From an uncultured Bacilli bacterium (lineage in GTDB: Bacteria; Bacillota_I; Bacilli_A; RF39; UBA660): a stretch of DNA of 64,000 nt. This document shows, piece after piece, positions 16,330 through 25,251 of this stretch (positions are counted from its first letter, which is position 1; every line of letters begins with the position of its first letter). The position numbers and the translations under genes are program-made. The DNA lies in assembly GCA_934130375.1 (NCBI GenBank), contig CAKOXW010000001.1, positions 186,001 through 250,000 on the forward strand. The letters are read 5' to 3'. The notes under the pieces were generated by a model. The model ran no database searches. It was not told where the DNA came from and saw only the letters and a program-made list of their open reading frames with translations.

Positions 16330-16692
16330 ATGTATAGACATTTAAAATTAAGAATGTATCCAAATAATTTTCAAAAAGTAATGATTGATAAAAGTTTTGG
16401 GTATACGTATAGTCATTATTTAGTTGAAAAGAAGTATGAAAATGATAGTACAATTACTGAAGAAAAAAATGAGTATAGTACTTCATTTAAAAATAATACT
16501 TTTGATATTAGTGATATTGGTTTTGATGTACTTAAGAAATATGTGCTTCTTCCTGATTTTGGTTGGGTAAAACTTAAAAAAAGGATTAATTTTAGTGGTG
16601 AAATAGTTAGTGCGGAGGTATCTAGGGTTAGTGATAGATATTATTTAGACTTAATCTTTAAGGCTAAGGAAAAGAACGCTAATTTAGTATAG
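16330..16692 (+). pseudogene. TnpB (IS605 OrfB) N-terminal remnant or mini-protein
   Basis: The 120-residue frame begins RHLKLRMYPNNFQKVMIDKSFG, the typical start of TnpB/OrfB (K.RLYPN..Q...L.K.FG..R), and ends with FGWVKLKKRINFSGEIVSAEVSRVSDRYYLDLIFK, which matches the TnpB segment ahead of the RuvC domain (LGWVK.R.......I..ATISR....YY.S). The middle is shortened and the whole RuvC nuclease and zinc-finger part is absent. No transposon ends were found. The intact frame, good AGGAGG and a terminator at its stop mean it may still be expressed. It could be a dead insertion sequence or a kept wedge-domain fragment. Confidence 0.6.
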
Positions 16693-16704
16693 CGTTCTCT
16701 TTTT
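16674..16704. terminator. Bidirectional terminator between TnpB remnant and AAA+ gene
   Basis: GAACGCT and AGCGTTC form a stem across ten bases, with T-rich flanks on both strands; it contains both stop codons. Confidence 0.75.
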
Positions 16705-17596
16705 CTATAATGTCTGCAAATCTTTCTTTAAATAGTGGAATATATTTCTTTTTAACATCTGGATATACAACTTCTGTATTTGTTATAGCATCATATATAT
16801 GCTTTATTTCAAGTATGTTTTTGTTATCGAATATAGCGTATGAAAATGCTTTTGTAAGTATTGTTAAGCATACATCTGGGTATCTTGATGCGGATTCGAA
16901 AACTCTATTGTATTCAACAGTCATTTCAACAATGAATTGCATTATTCTTTCAATATTGAAATTACTATAGTTAACCATTACTCCTGTTTGTCTTTCTATT
17001 TTAGGTAATGAACCAACTAATATTTTAACAGTAGCAGGGCCATCTGGTTCACATACTTCTATTTTTTGAAGTCTTCTTAAGAATGCCTTATCTTTAACTA
17101 TATAATAGTCGTATTCATCACTAGTAGTCGCACCAATCATCTTGATATTTCCTCTTGCAAGGGCAGGTTTTAAGATATTAGCAAAATCTAGTCCACCTTC
17201 AGTTTTATTACCAATTAATGTATGTGTTTCATCAATGAATAATATAACTTTATCCATTTGTTGTAATTCTTCTACAAGTATTTGTAATTTCATATCAGAA
17301 GTACCTGTTTCATCAGATATATTACCAACAAGTGCGGCAGTATCAATCTTTAATATTGTGTATCCTTTAAGCGCATCAGGTACCATGTTATTTTGTATTC
17401 TATAAGCAAGGCCTTCAACTATTGCAGTTTTACCAATACCAGGTTTACCAACTAAAATAGGTGATTTTTCTGGTGTGAAAAGGATTAAAATCATTTGTTT
17501 AATCTCATTTTCTCTTGCGATAGCAGGATCAGCATAGTAAACCTTTTTTGTTAAATCTTCCGCGTATCTTTCTATTAATGATATTTTTTCGTTCAT
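16679..17596 (-). CDS. Single-domain ClpA/ClpB-like AAA+ ATPase
   Basis: A 305-residue protein equal to the first AAA+ module of ClpA/B/C: Walker A GKPGIGKT (residues ~50-57), Walker B VILFIDETHTLIG, sensor-type GATTSDEY and the Arg pair of FLRRLQKI. The usual N-terminal Clp domain, the second AAA+ module and any ClpP-binding loop are missing, so it is neither a full disaggregase nor an obvious protease partner. It stands alone on the minus strand with a good AAGGAAGTGATA ribosome site. It may be a specialised remodelling ATPase or a stable truncated Clp; a function is not assigned. Confidence 0.8.
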   Translation of the reverse strand: MNEKISLIERYAEDLTKKVYYADPAIARENEIKQMILILFTPEKSPILVGKPGIGKTAIVEGLAYRIQNNMVPDALKGYTILKIDTAALVGNISDETGTSDMKLQILVEELQQMDKVILFIDETHTLIGNKTEGGLDFANILKPALARGNIKMIGATTSDEYDYYIVKDKAFLRRLQKIEVCEPDGPATVKILVGSLPKIERQTGVMVNYSNFNIERIMQFIVEMTVEYNRVFESASRYPDVCLTILTKAFSYAIFDNKNILEIKHIYDAITNTEVVYPDVKKKYIPLFKERFADIIEKENAILN

Positions 17597-17689
17597 ATTA
17601 TCACTTCCTTAATTAAGTATATCAAAAAAAAATAACATATTCAATTGTATTATTTGTAAATATTATATATAATTAGTATGGTGAATGAT

Positions 17690-18403
17690 ATGCAGAGATA
17701 TATGGTGCTTAATAAAAATTTAGAACTAGACCCATCTGATAAAAGACACATAATACAAGTTATGAAAATGAAAATTGGTGAAGAATTTGAGATTGTATTT
17801 GATAAGCAAGTATTCTTATGTAGTATTACTAGCATTAGTAAGAAGGATTTGACGTATCAAATAGTATCTAAATATGATATAGATAGCCTTAAGAAGTACA
17901 AGGTTGTACTTGGTGTATGTTTAATTAAAGAACAGAAGATGGATTATTTATTGCAAAAAGCATGTGAATTAGGTGTAGATGAGATAATACCTATTATTAG
18001 TGATAGAACTGTTATTAAGATTGATAATAAGAAGGATAATAAGATTACAAGGTGGAATAGAATATTAAAAGAAGCATCTGAGCAATCTTTTAGAAGTAGT
18101 GTACCTGTTATTCATGATATTATTAGATTAAAAGATATAGTTAAGTATGATTATTCATTGAAAATGGTATGTAGTACGAAAGAAAAAGATAATTTTATTA
18201 AAAAAGTATTACAAGATAATAAAAAAAGTGATACAATGTTAATAGTAGCAGGACCCGAGGGAGGACTTAGTTTAGAAGAAGAAAACCATTTGATAGAAAA
18301 TGGGTTTATACCTACAACTTTGGGGCCAAACATATTAAGAGCTGAAACTGTTCCTTTATATGTACTTAGTGTTATAAATTATGAATATGGTGGTGAATTA
18401 TGA
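17690..18403 (+). CDS. rsmE: 16S rRNA (uracil-1498-N3)-methyltransferase
   Basis: A 237-residue SPOUT methyltransferase. The N-terminal PUA-like part (MQRYMVLNKNLELDPSDKRHIIQVMKMKIGEE) and the C-terminal knot (VAGPEGGLSLEEENHLIENGF, LGPNILRAETVPLYVLSVI) are the family signatures. It methylates U1498 near the decoding centre. The ATG at 17690 follows GGTGAAT and gives the usual N-terminus; the ATG at 17678 is less likely. Its stop overlaps the next start by four bases. Confidence 0.93.
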   Translation: MQRYMVLNKNLELDPSDKRHIIQVMKMKIGEEFEIVFDKQVFLCSITSISKKDLTYQIVSKYDIDSLKKYKVVLGVCLIKEQKMDYLLQKACELGVDEIIPIISDRTVIKIDNKKDNKITRWNRILKEASEQSFRSSVPVIHDIIRLKDIVKYDYSLKMVCSTKEKDNFIKKVLQDNKKSDTMLIVAGPEGGLSLEEENHLIENGFIPTTLGPNILRAETVPLYVLSVINYEYGGEL

Positions 18404-19014
18404 TTAATAATATAATAAATTATTTTGAAAGTTTAAATGGAGTTGGGCAAGCACTATTTATAGTTGGTGTTCTTTTGGTCATTACTTTTATTGCGCTTTT
18501 AATAGTTGTTTTAAAACCAGAACCAAAATCAAAAAAAGTATATGGAGAAAATTCATATACTCATTCTGAGGCGGAACTTGAAGAAAAGTTAAAAGATATT
18601 GATAATATTACTGATGATGATATTAATATTGATAATGATAAAACAAGGAATTTAAAGAGTATTGTTGATGAGTTAAAGAGTGTTGAGAATAAGAATACTA
18701 CTTTAGAAGAAATGATTGAAAGATATGAAGATGAGCAAGAGAATACTGCGATTATCAGTGTTGAGGAATTGCTTAAAAAGAATAAACCATTTTCATATGA
18801 AAGAAGAGATACTAGATTGCCATATGATAATAAAAAAGATGATGATATGCTTTTTATTGATGATACAGATGAGTTAAAGAAAATAACACCTGAAGATGAG
18901 AAAAAGTATGTAAGAGAAAGAGAAGTATTCTCATCAGTGTATACTCCTACAAATAAAGAAGAAGATAATGAAGAATTGTTAAATTCTTTAAAAGAATTTA
19001 GAAATAATCTATAA
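18400..19014 (+). CDS. Single-span membrane protein with acidic cytoplasmic tail, unknown function
   Basis: A 204-residue protein with one hydrophobic segment (residues ~17-42, ALFIVGVLLVITFIALLIVV) and a long Asp/Glu/Lys-rich tail that looks helical and partly disordered (ELEEKLKDIDNITDDDINID, then LEEMIERYEDEQ). It overlaps the rsmE stop by four bases, so it is translationally coupled to it. I do not recognise the family. The layout, one anchor plus a charged tail, resembles small division or scaffold proteins, but that is speculation. Confidence 0.65.
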   Translation: MINNIINYFESLNGVGQALFIVGVLLVITFIALLIVVLKPEPKSKKVYGENSYTHSEAELEEKLKDIDNITDDDINIDNDKTRNLKSIVDELKSVENKNTTLEEMIERYEDEQENTAIISVEELLKKNKPFSYERRDTRLPYDNKKDDDMLFIDDTDELKKITPEDEKKYVREREVFSSVYTPTNKEEDNEELLNSLKEFRNNL

Positions 19015-19063
19015 ATACTAGAAATAGTATTTATTTTTTGATAAAATAGGTGCGGTGATTTTT

Positions 19064-20350
19064 ATGAAAGTTGCAATTTATACTTTAGGATGTAAAGTTA
19101 ATTTATATGAATCAGAAGTTATTATGAATTCATTTAAAAAGAGTGGTTATGAAATAGTAGATTTTGAGGATGATGCTGATATAGTAATTATAAATACATG
19201 TACTGTTACTAATACATCAGATAAAAAGAGTAGAAATATAATAAGACAAGCAGTTAAAAAACATGAAAATGCAGTTATAGTTGTAATGGGTTGTTATAGT
19301 CAAGTAAGAAGTGCTGACATTAAAGAGATAGATGGTGTAGATATAATTATTGGCAATACTAAGAAGTCTAAGGTTGTGTCTTTAGTTGAAGAGTATTTAA
19401 AAAATAAGAAAAGTATTACTGAGATTGATAATATAATGCATACTGATTTTGAAGCAATGGAATTAGATACATTTGAAACTAGAACTAGAGCATTTGTTAA
19501 AATACAAGATGGGTGTAATAATTTTTGTTCTTACTGCATTATTCCTTATTCAAGAGGAAATATTAGAAGTAAAGAAAAAGATGATGTAGTAAGTGAGATT
19601 AAGTGCTTAGTTAAAAATGGATATAAAGAAGTAGTATTAACAGGTATACATACAGGACATTATGGAAAAGATAAATATGATTATGATTTTAGTGATTTAC
19701 TTAGTGAACTATGTAAAATAGATAATCTTAAACGTATTAGGATATCTTCTATAGAAATAACTGAGTTGGATAGTAAATTTATAGATGTACTTAAGAATAA
19801 CAAGGTTATTGTTAATCATATGCATATACCTTTACAATCTGGATGTGATAAAACATTAAAAGAAATGAATAGAAAGTATGATACTAAATATTATTTAGAT
19901 AAGATTAATTTAATTAGAAGTATAAGACCTAATATTTCTATTACTACTGATTTAATAGTTGGTTTTCCTAATGAAACAGAAGAAGATTTTAATACTACAT
20001 TATCTTTCTTAAGAAAAGTTAAGTTTAGTAAAATACACGTGTTTCCTTATTCTAGAAGAAAAGGTACTAAAGCTGATTTAATGGATAATCAAATAGATGA
20101 GCAAACTAAACATAAAAGAGTTAAGGAAGTATTAAAATTATCAGAAGAATTAGAAATAGAATATATGAATAAGTTTATTAATACTGATGTTTTAGTATTA
20201 ATAGAAAAGTATGAAAATGGTATTATATCAGGTCATACTGAAAATTATATTCCAGTTAAAGCAAATGGAGTAGAGAGTGATATAAATGAATTATTAATGA
20301 TACATATAGATAAGATGGAATATCCATATTTAATTGGAAATAAGTTATAA
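19064..20350 (+). CDS. mtaB: tRNA t6A37 methylthiotransferase
   Basis: A 428-residue radical SAM enzyme that converts t6A37 to ms2t6A37 in tRNA. The UPF0004 domain (VAIYTLGCKVNLYESE with the first cluster Cys, INTCTVTN, MGCYSQ) is followed by the radical SAM triad CNNFCSYCIIPYSRG and a C-terminal TRAM region. The wording GCKVN and TVTN distinguishes MtaB from MiaB. The ATG at 19064 follows GGTGATTTTT, a leader type repeated at holA and mnmA. A conserved 20-base box and terminator lie seven bases after the stop. Confidence 0.93.
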   Translation: MKVAIYTLGCKVNLYESEVIMNSFKKSGYEIVDFEDDADIVIINTCTVTNTSDKKSRNIIRQAVKKHENAVIVVMGCYSQVRSADIKEIDGVDIIIGNTKKSKVVSLVEEYLKNKKSITEIDNIMHTDFEAMELDTFETRTRAFVKIQDGCNNFCSYCIIPYSRGNIRSKEKDDVVSEIKCLVKNGYKEVVLTGIHTGHYGKDKYDYDFSDLLSELCKIDNLKRIRISSIEITELDSKFIDVLKNNKVIVNHMHIPLQSGCDKTLKEMNRKYDTKYYLDKINLIRSIRPNISITTDLIVGFPNETEEDFNTTLSFLRKVKFSKIHVFPYSRRKGTKADLMDNQIDEQTKHKRVKEVLKLSEELEIEYMNKFINTDVLVLIEKYENGIISGHTENYIPVKANGVESDINELLMIHIDKMEYPYLIGNKL

Positions 20351-20356
20351 TTTATA

Positions 20357-20422
20357 TGTATTCTTGGGCTTAAATAGTATTTATTTGTGTAGTGAAATAG
20401 TTTACGTGTGTAAACTATTTTT
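20357..20422 (+). repeat. Copy 2 of conserved 3'-UTR box plus terminator
   Basis: TGTATTCTTGGGCTTAAATA at 20357-20376, then a stretch shared with copy 1, then a perfect terminator: AATAGTTTAC (20396-20405), loop GTGT, GTAAACTATT (20410-20419) and a T run. Confidence 0.9.
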
Positions 20423-20468
20423 AATATCGAGTTGATTATCATGTAGTTAATTATTTTCAAAATAATTG

Positions 20469-20498
20469 TTTACATATGTATGAAAGTTATGATACAAT
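20469..20498 (+). promoter_or_regulatory. Promoter of the inverted-repeat-enclosed secreted protein gene
   Basis: TTTACA (20469-20474), 18 bases, TACAAT (20493-20498). Transcription would start about at the left 15-base inverted repeat. Confidence 0.5.
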
Positions 20499-20506
20499 TA
20501 AAACAT

Positions 20507-20521
20507 AGGAATAGTCTATTT
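20507..20521 (+). repeat. Left arm of perfect 15-base inverted repeat
   Basis: AGGAATAGTCTATTT, the exact reverse complement of 21104-21118. It lies at the expected transcription start of the enclosed gene. Confidence 0.85.
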
Positions 20522-20558
20522 ATACAAGCAATTAAAATAGGAAGGATTGGAGGTTAAA

Positions 20559-21089
20559 ATGAATAAAAAATTTAAGAAAATTATTCAAGTTTTTATAGCA
20601 TTAATAATAGTTTTTTTAACAACGGGAAATACAAATGCGGCAATTAGATATGATTTTTACAGAGAATTAGCGCCACTGGGTGGATTTTATGAGGGAATAA
20701 ATCTACCTATTGGCGATGATGGAATTACACCAACTCTATTTAGATATATAAGAGTTAGATTTGAACCAGGTTCTGGGCATGGCGATAAAATAGATGTTTA
20801 TGCAATTGCGTCAAACAGTTATCAAAGAATTTATTTGAAAGAACTAAAGGGAATTAAATTTTCTGGAGACAGGTCTTTTATAATTGATTTTAAAGCAAAA
20901 ACTGCAGATGCAAGACCGGATGCAACAATTACAATCGATTGTAATCCTGTAACCAAGGATGGAATTACATATTCTACAGATGATTATTGTATAGCAAATG
21001 AAAACTACACTTATGGAATTAGAATTGAAAATAAATCAGTATTTGGTGGTAATGCAATAGTATATGGTGGTTATAGTTTTGAAAATTAA
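20559..21089 (+). CDS. Small secreted protein of unknown function
   Basis: A 176-residue protein with a Sec signal peptide (Lys-rich start, hydrophobic residues ~9-25, probable cleavage after NTNA). The mature ~145 residues contain only two Cys, in TIDCNP and DDYCIAN, that could form a disulfide, and are otherwise rich in beta-type residues (RYIRVRFEPGSGHGDKIDVYAI). No family is recognised. The ATG at 20559 follows GGAGG. The whole transcription unit is enclosed by perfect 15-base inverted repeats. An ABC transporter gene follows, and an export or sensing link is possible but not shown. Confidence 0.65.
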   Translation: MNKKFKKIIQVFIALIIVFLTTGNTNAAIRYDFYRELAPLGGFYEGINLPIGDDGITPTLFRYIRVRFEPGSGHGDKIDVYAIASNSYQRIYLKELKGIKFSGDRSFIIDFKAKTADARPDATITIDCNPVTKDGITYSTDDYCIANENYTYGIRIENKSVFGGNAIVYGGYSFEN

Positions 21090-21103
21090 ACACTAAATTT
21101 GCA

Positions 21104-21118
21104 AAATAGACTATTCCT
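21104..21118 (+). repeat. Right arm of perfect 15-base inverted repeat
   Basis: AAATAGACTATTCCT, 14 bases after the stop of the enclosed gene. No clear target-site duplication flanks the pair. Confidence 0.85.
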
Positions 21119-21157
21119 TAAAATTTAAAAATAGTAATATTATATGGTGAGGTATTT

Positions 21158-23692
21158 ATGATAGAGTTAAAAAATGTATCTAAGAGTTATAGGCTTGCAA
21201 ATGGTATAGAAAAAAAAGCACTTAATTGTGTTTCATTAAATTTTCCTGATACTGGGCTTGTTTTTGTTGTTGGTAAAAGTGGTAGTGGTAAGTCAACTTT
21301 ACTAAACATTATTGGTGGCCTTGATAAAGAAGATAGTGGAGAGGTTGTAATTGATGGTAAAAGTTTAAAACACTTTAAAAATGAAGATTATGATTATTAT
21401 AGAAATGAGTATATTGGTTTTGTTCATCAAGAGGCTAATTTAATACCTGATTATAATGTTTATGAAAACATAATGATTTCCTTAAAACTAAAAGGAATGA
21501 AGATTAGTTATGAAGATTGTGATAAGTTACTTGATTATTTAAGTTTAAATGGTCTTGGTAATAGAAATATTAATGAGTTATCAGGTGGGGAGAAAATGAG
21601 AGTTTCTATTGCAAGGGCTCTTGTTAAAAATCCTAAGATATTAATTTGTGATGAACCAACTGGGGCACTTGATTTAGAAACTGGTAATCAAATATTTAAA
21701 ATTCTAAAAAGCGTTAGTAAAAATAGATTAGTAATCGTTGTTACACATGATATTAATAACGCTAAAACATATGGCGATTATTTAATTCAAATTGATAATG
21801 GCAGTATTATTAGTAACAATTTAGTTTGTGAAACACTACCAAGTGCTTCATTTAGAAGTACAAGGTCTAAGTTGCCATTTAAAGAAAAATTTAGATTTGC
21901 TTTTAAAAATTTATTTAATAATAAAGTCAAAATGTTCTTTTCATTATTGCTTACTTTTTTATCGTTTGTATTCTTATTAATTGCTTTAAATTTTAATAAT
22001 GTTGATATAGCATATACTCAATCCATTGTATTAAATGATTTGGGATATAATAAAGTTTTGATAAAAAAATATGACTATGATAGCAACAATATACATTATG
22101 ATAGTTATTTTACGAATGAAAATGTCAAAAGTTTATCAAATGTTCTCGGTGAAAACTATGTTAGAAAATATAGAATACAACACAATGGTAATTATTTAGA
22201 ATTTAATTATAATTATGAAAATATGCTTGCTAAAAACGGATACAGTCATGATGCATATTATTATCACGACAGTAACAAAGATAGATTTGTTGTGTATAAT
22301 GGTGAGGATTATGATATTATCGGAAGAAAACCAATTGAAGCGGATGAAATTATGATACATAGTTATCTTGCAGATTTATTTATGCATGTTGGTATTATGT
22401 CTGATGGTAGTTATTATTATCCAAAAAGTTACGAAGAATTATTAGATAATAAATACATAGATTTTGGCAATTATAAATTAAAAGTAGTTGGTATAATTAG
22501 TGATGATTTAGAAGAGTATGAATACGCTAAAAATTTAGAAAGTTATGCAAGAATGATTAGTTATTCTGCTATTACAGGCGCAATGATTATTAAAGATAAA
22601 AAATATGAAAAATTTCTTAATGTTATTGTTGAACCTTCATATAATATTTATGTATCAGAGAAGTTTTTAGATAGTAACAATTATAAAAAAGATACAATTA
22701 TGGCAAATGCTGTTTTAATTGTTAATGATAAAAATTTAAAAACTTATGCTATTGGTTCTTATTTAACAAATGAAATTATGATTTATAATGGAAACGATTA
22801 TTCTACTATAAATCGTCTTGATGACAATGAAATAATATTAAATACTAAATATCTAAATGTTATTTCTAATGGAAAATATAGTAGTAAATTAAAAGAATAT
22901 TTAAATGAAAACAAAGATAAAAATGAAAATGATTTTTTAGTTGAATATATGAAGGATATAGATATTATCAATAAAGATGTTTCTATAGAATTTGTAAAAA
23001 AAGAATCGTATATGAAAATTAGTAAATATGATAGTTTAAAAGTTAAGGGCATTTCCTTATCAAATGATATTATATATGTTTCAAATAATATAGGCAGTGA
23101 AGCATTAACTGAAAATGTACTTAATACCGAGATAGAAGTAAGTGATTCGGATGATAAAAAGTTAGAAAATATTTTAAGAGCATTTCCAACTAACTCTCAT
23201 AATAAAAATTTAATAAAAAATAGTAGTTTTATGTCCTCTACTTATGTTTCTTATAATTTAAATTTTTTGTTTGGTTCGATTGATACATATGATATTGTAT
23301 TTCTTATGCTAACTGGTATATTTGCTGTTATTGGTTTTATTGTAATTCTTAATTATTCATTTAGTATAATAAGAGATAATACTAAGACAATTGGTATTTT
23401 AAGAGCAATGGGTACTACAAAGAGGGATATTAATAATATATTCTTATATCAAAACTTATTTGTTTTCTTGTTTTCATACATTATTTCTGTTATTTTCGTA
23501 TTATGTTTAAAAATATATGCTAATAACTTTATATCAAATCTTTATGATTATAACTTGATAGTATTTCCATTATCATTTAAAATATTACTAGTAACAGGCG
23601 GTTTATCATTAATTATAATATTTATTGCTAATTTGTTTATAGCAAATAAAGTATCATCTTTAAATCCGGTTGATGCGATTAATCAATTATAA
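21158..23692 (+). CDS. ABC transporter, fused ATPase and FtsX-like permease (MacB-like)
   Basis: An 844-residue single-chain exporter. The N-terminal ~220 residues form the ATPase: Walker A GKSGSGKST (~40-48), signature LSGGEKMRVSIARAL, Walker B ILICDEPTGALD, then VVTHD. A first membrane span lies near residues 255-275, a large extracytoplasmic domain (~280-700) follows, and three spans close the chain with the FtsX motif TIGILRAMGTTKRDI. This is the LolD/MacB/BceAB class, which mostly does mechanotransmission, peptide export or antibiotic-peptide resistance. No two-component system is next to it. The substrate is unknown; the secreted protein upstream is a candidate only by position. Confidence 0.88.
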   Translation: MIELKNVSKSYRLANGIEKKALNCVSLNFPDTGLVFVVGKSGSGKSTLLNIIGGLDKEDSGEVVIDGKSLKHFKNEDYDYYRNEYIGFVHQEANLIPDYNVYENIMISLKLKGMKISYEDCDKLLDYLSLNGLGNRNINELSGGEKMRVSIARALVKNPKILICDEPTGALDLETGNQIFKILKSVSKNRLVIVVTHDINNAKTYGDYLIQIDNGSIISNNLVCETLPSASFRSTRSKLPFKEKFRFAFKNLFNNKVKMFFSLLLTFLSFVFLLIALNFNNVDIAYTQSIVLNDLGYNKVLIKKYDYDSNNIHYDSYFTNENVKSLSNVLGENYVRKYRIQHNGNYLEFNYNYENMLAKNGYSHDAYYYHDSNKDRFVVYNGEDYDIIGRKPIEADEIMIHSYLADLFMHVGIMSDGSYYYPKSYEELLDNKYIDFGNYKLKVVGIISDDLEEYEYAKNLESYARMISYSAITGAMIIKDKKYEKFLNVIVEPSYNIYVSEKFLDSNNYKKDTIMANAVLIVNDKNLKTYAIGSYLTNEIMIYNGNDYSTINRLDDNEIILNTKYLNVISNGKYSSKLKEYLNENKDKNENDFLVEYMKDIDIINKDVSIEFVKKESYMKISKYDSLKVKGISLSNDIIYVSNNIGSEALTENVLNTEIEVSDSDDKKLENILRAFPTNSHNKNLIKNSSFMSSTYVSYNLNFLFGSIDTYDIVFLMLTGIFAVIGFIVILNYSFSIIRDNTKTIGILRAMGTTKRDINNIFLYQNLFVFLFSYIISVIFVLCLKIYANNFISNLYDYNLIVFPLSFKILLVTGGLSLIIIFIANLFIANKVSSLNPVDAINQL

Positions 23693-23693
23693 A

Positions 23694-23717
23694 AGCAACG
23701 AAAATTCGTTGCCTTTA
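23694..23717. terminator. Bidirectional terminator
   Basis: GCAACGAA (23695-23702) and TTCGTTGC (23705-23712) form a strong stem between the convergent ABC transporter and YjcZ-like genes. Confidence 0.8.
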
Positions 23718-23719
23718 TT

Positions 23720-23902
23720 TTAGTTATTGATTAGTCTAGCACCAATTACTATTACTAAGAGAATAAATAATACCAATATTATAGCAGCGCCTGATCCTAT
23801 GCCACCATATCCATAACCTGGGTATGCGTTATAGGCTTGGCCACCACAACAGGAATTAGGTGATCCATAAGAGTAACCACTGTTATATCCATAATAATAC
23901 AT
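23720..23902 (-). CDS. YjcZ-like small membrane protein
   Basis: A 60-residue protein: a Gly/Tyr-rich N-terminal half with a CC pair, then GGIGSGAAIILVLFILLVIVIGA, which matches the GG.G.AlivVLFILLvIiG pattern of the YjcZ family of sporulation-associated small membrane proteins. GGAGGAG precedes the ATG. It stands alone on the minus strand. The Tyr/Gly-rich part may lie on the spore or cell surface; the role is not established. Confidence 0.7.
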   Translation of the reverse strand: MYYYGYNSGYSYGSPNSCCGGQAYNAYPGYGYGGIGSGAAIILVLFILLVIVIGARLINN

Positions 23903-24027
23903 AATACACTCCTCCTTTACTATTTCTAATATAATTTATTATAAATGTTTGTAAATTGTTATATTAATAACCTAAAAAAGAAGAAATTTTTTTAAAAATG
24001 TGGTAATATTATATAGAGGTTAAAAAT

Positions 24028-25200
24028 ATGATAAAGATATTAAGAAGAATTGATAAGCCATTATTTTTTGTGACATGTATTATGTTTCTTTTTGGTTTGC
24101 TTATGATATTTAGTGCATCTTATGTTAAAGCAATTACTACGCTTGATAATGCATATTATTACTTAATACGCCAAGGTATTATATTGCTTATATGTTTTGT
24201 TGTGTTTTTAATTGTGATAAATTTTCCAACAGGGCTTTATAAAAAATATTATAAGTTTATATTATTTATGGCTGTTGTTTTATTATTGCTTTTGTATCCT
24301 TTTGGTATAATAGTTAATGGTGCAAAGAGTTGGTTACCACTTCCTATTTTTAATTTTCAGCCTACTGAATTTGCTAAAATCGCAATCATCATATTTATGG
24401 CTTATTATTATGATAGGCATAAGAACAACAAGGATGATTATAAGATTGCATTAAAACCTTTTGTTTATGTTATATTTATATGTGCCTTAGTAGCAACACA
24501 ACCTGATTTAGGTAGTGCGATTATAGTATTTATGATATCTTTTGCAATTTTTATAAGTGTTCCTTTATTTCCAGAAGTTAAAAAGAAAACTAATAAGATA
24601 ATTGGAATATCAATATTAGTTGGAATTATAATTGTTTTATTACTTTTTTTAAATGGTAAGAGTGGACTTTATGAGTATCAGTTGCAAAGATTTAATTTCT
24701 TAAAACCTTGTCAAAGATATACTGAAGTAGGTACAGGTTATCAAGTATGTAATTCATATATTGCAATTAATAATGGAGGCTTATTTGGTGCGGGTATAGG
24801 TAATAGTACTCAAAAATATCTATATTTACCAGAATCTTATACTGACTTTATATTTCCAGTAATAGTGGAGGAATTAGGTGTTTTAGTCGGAATATTAATT
24901 CTTCTTGTGTATGCATATATAATATTTAGAATACTTGGAATTGCTAAAAGATGCTACTCACTATCTCATTCAATGATTTGCTATGGTGTTGCGGCATACA
25001 TTTTTGTGCATTTATTTATAAATTTAGTTGGGGTACTTGGGCTATTGCCACTAACTGGTGTTCCACTTCCGTTCTTATCTTATGGTGGTTCTTATGCTTT
25101 ATGTTTAACAATTTCTCTTACAATTGTACAAAGAATTAATTATGAAACAAGTATTATAAGGCAGGAAGAAAAATTAAAAAATAAAATTAACGAAATTTAG
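24028..25200 (+). CDS. SEDS family peptidoglycan polymerase (second copy, RodA/SpoVE/FtsW type)
   Basis: A 390-residue polytopic protein. SEDS marks: KSWLPLPIFNFQPTEFAKIA, IAINNGGLFGAGIGNSTQKYLYLPE, YTDFIFPVIVEELG and LPFLSYGGSYALCLT. A Cys-containing periplasmic loop (KPCQRYTEVGTGYQVCNS) is unusual and could form a disulfide. It would polymerise glycan with a class B PBP; the elongation-type PBP2 at 50.2 kb is a possible partner, which would make this RodA, but an unlinked gene cannot be assigned safely. Its stop lies within a copy of the 12-mer ATTTAGGGGAAT, just ahead of comEA. Confidence 0.88.
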   Translation: MIKILRRIDKPLFFVTCIMFLFGLLMIFSASYVKAITTLDNAYYYLIRQGIILLICFVVFLIVINFPTGLYKKYYKFILFMAVVLLLLLYPFGIIVNGAKSWLPLPIFNFQPTEFAKIAIIIFMAYYYDRHKNNKDDYKIALKPFVYVIFICALVATQPDLGSAIIVFMISFAIFISVPLFPEVKKKTNKIIGISILVGIIIVLLLFLNGKSGLYEYQLQRFNFLKPCQRYTEVGTGYQVCNSYIAINNGGLFGAGIGNSTQKYLYLPESYTDFIFPVIVEELGVLVGILILLVYAYIIFRILGIAKRCYSLSHSMICYGVAAYIFVHLFINLVGVLGLLPLTGVPLPFLSYGGSYALCLTISLTIVQRINYETSIIRQEEKLKNKINEI

Positions 25201-25251
25201 GGGAATTTTAATACCAAATCAGGAAATATATATATGAGGAGGTATTTTTTT

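Noticed and set aside
16330..16692. An intact IS605-type element
   Set aside because: No TnpA gene, no RuvC domain and no recognisable end hairpins.
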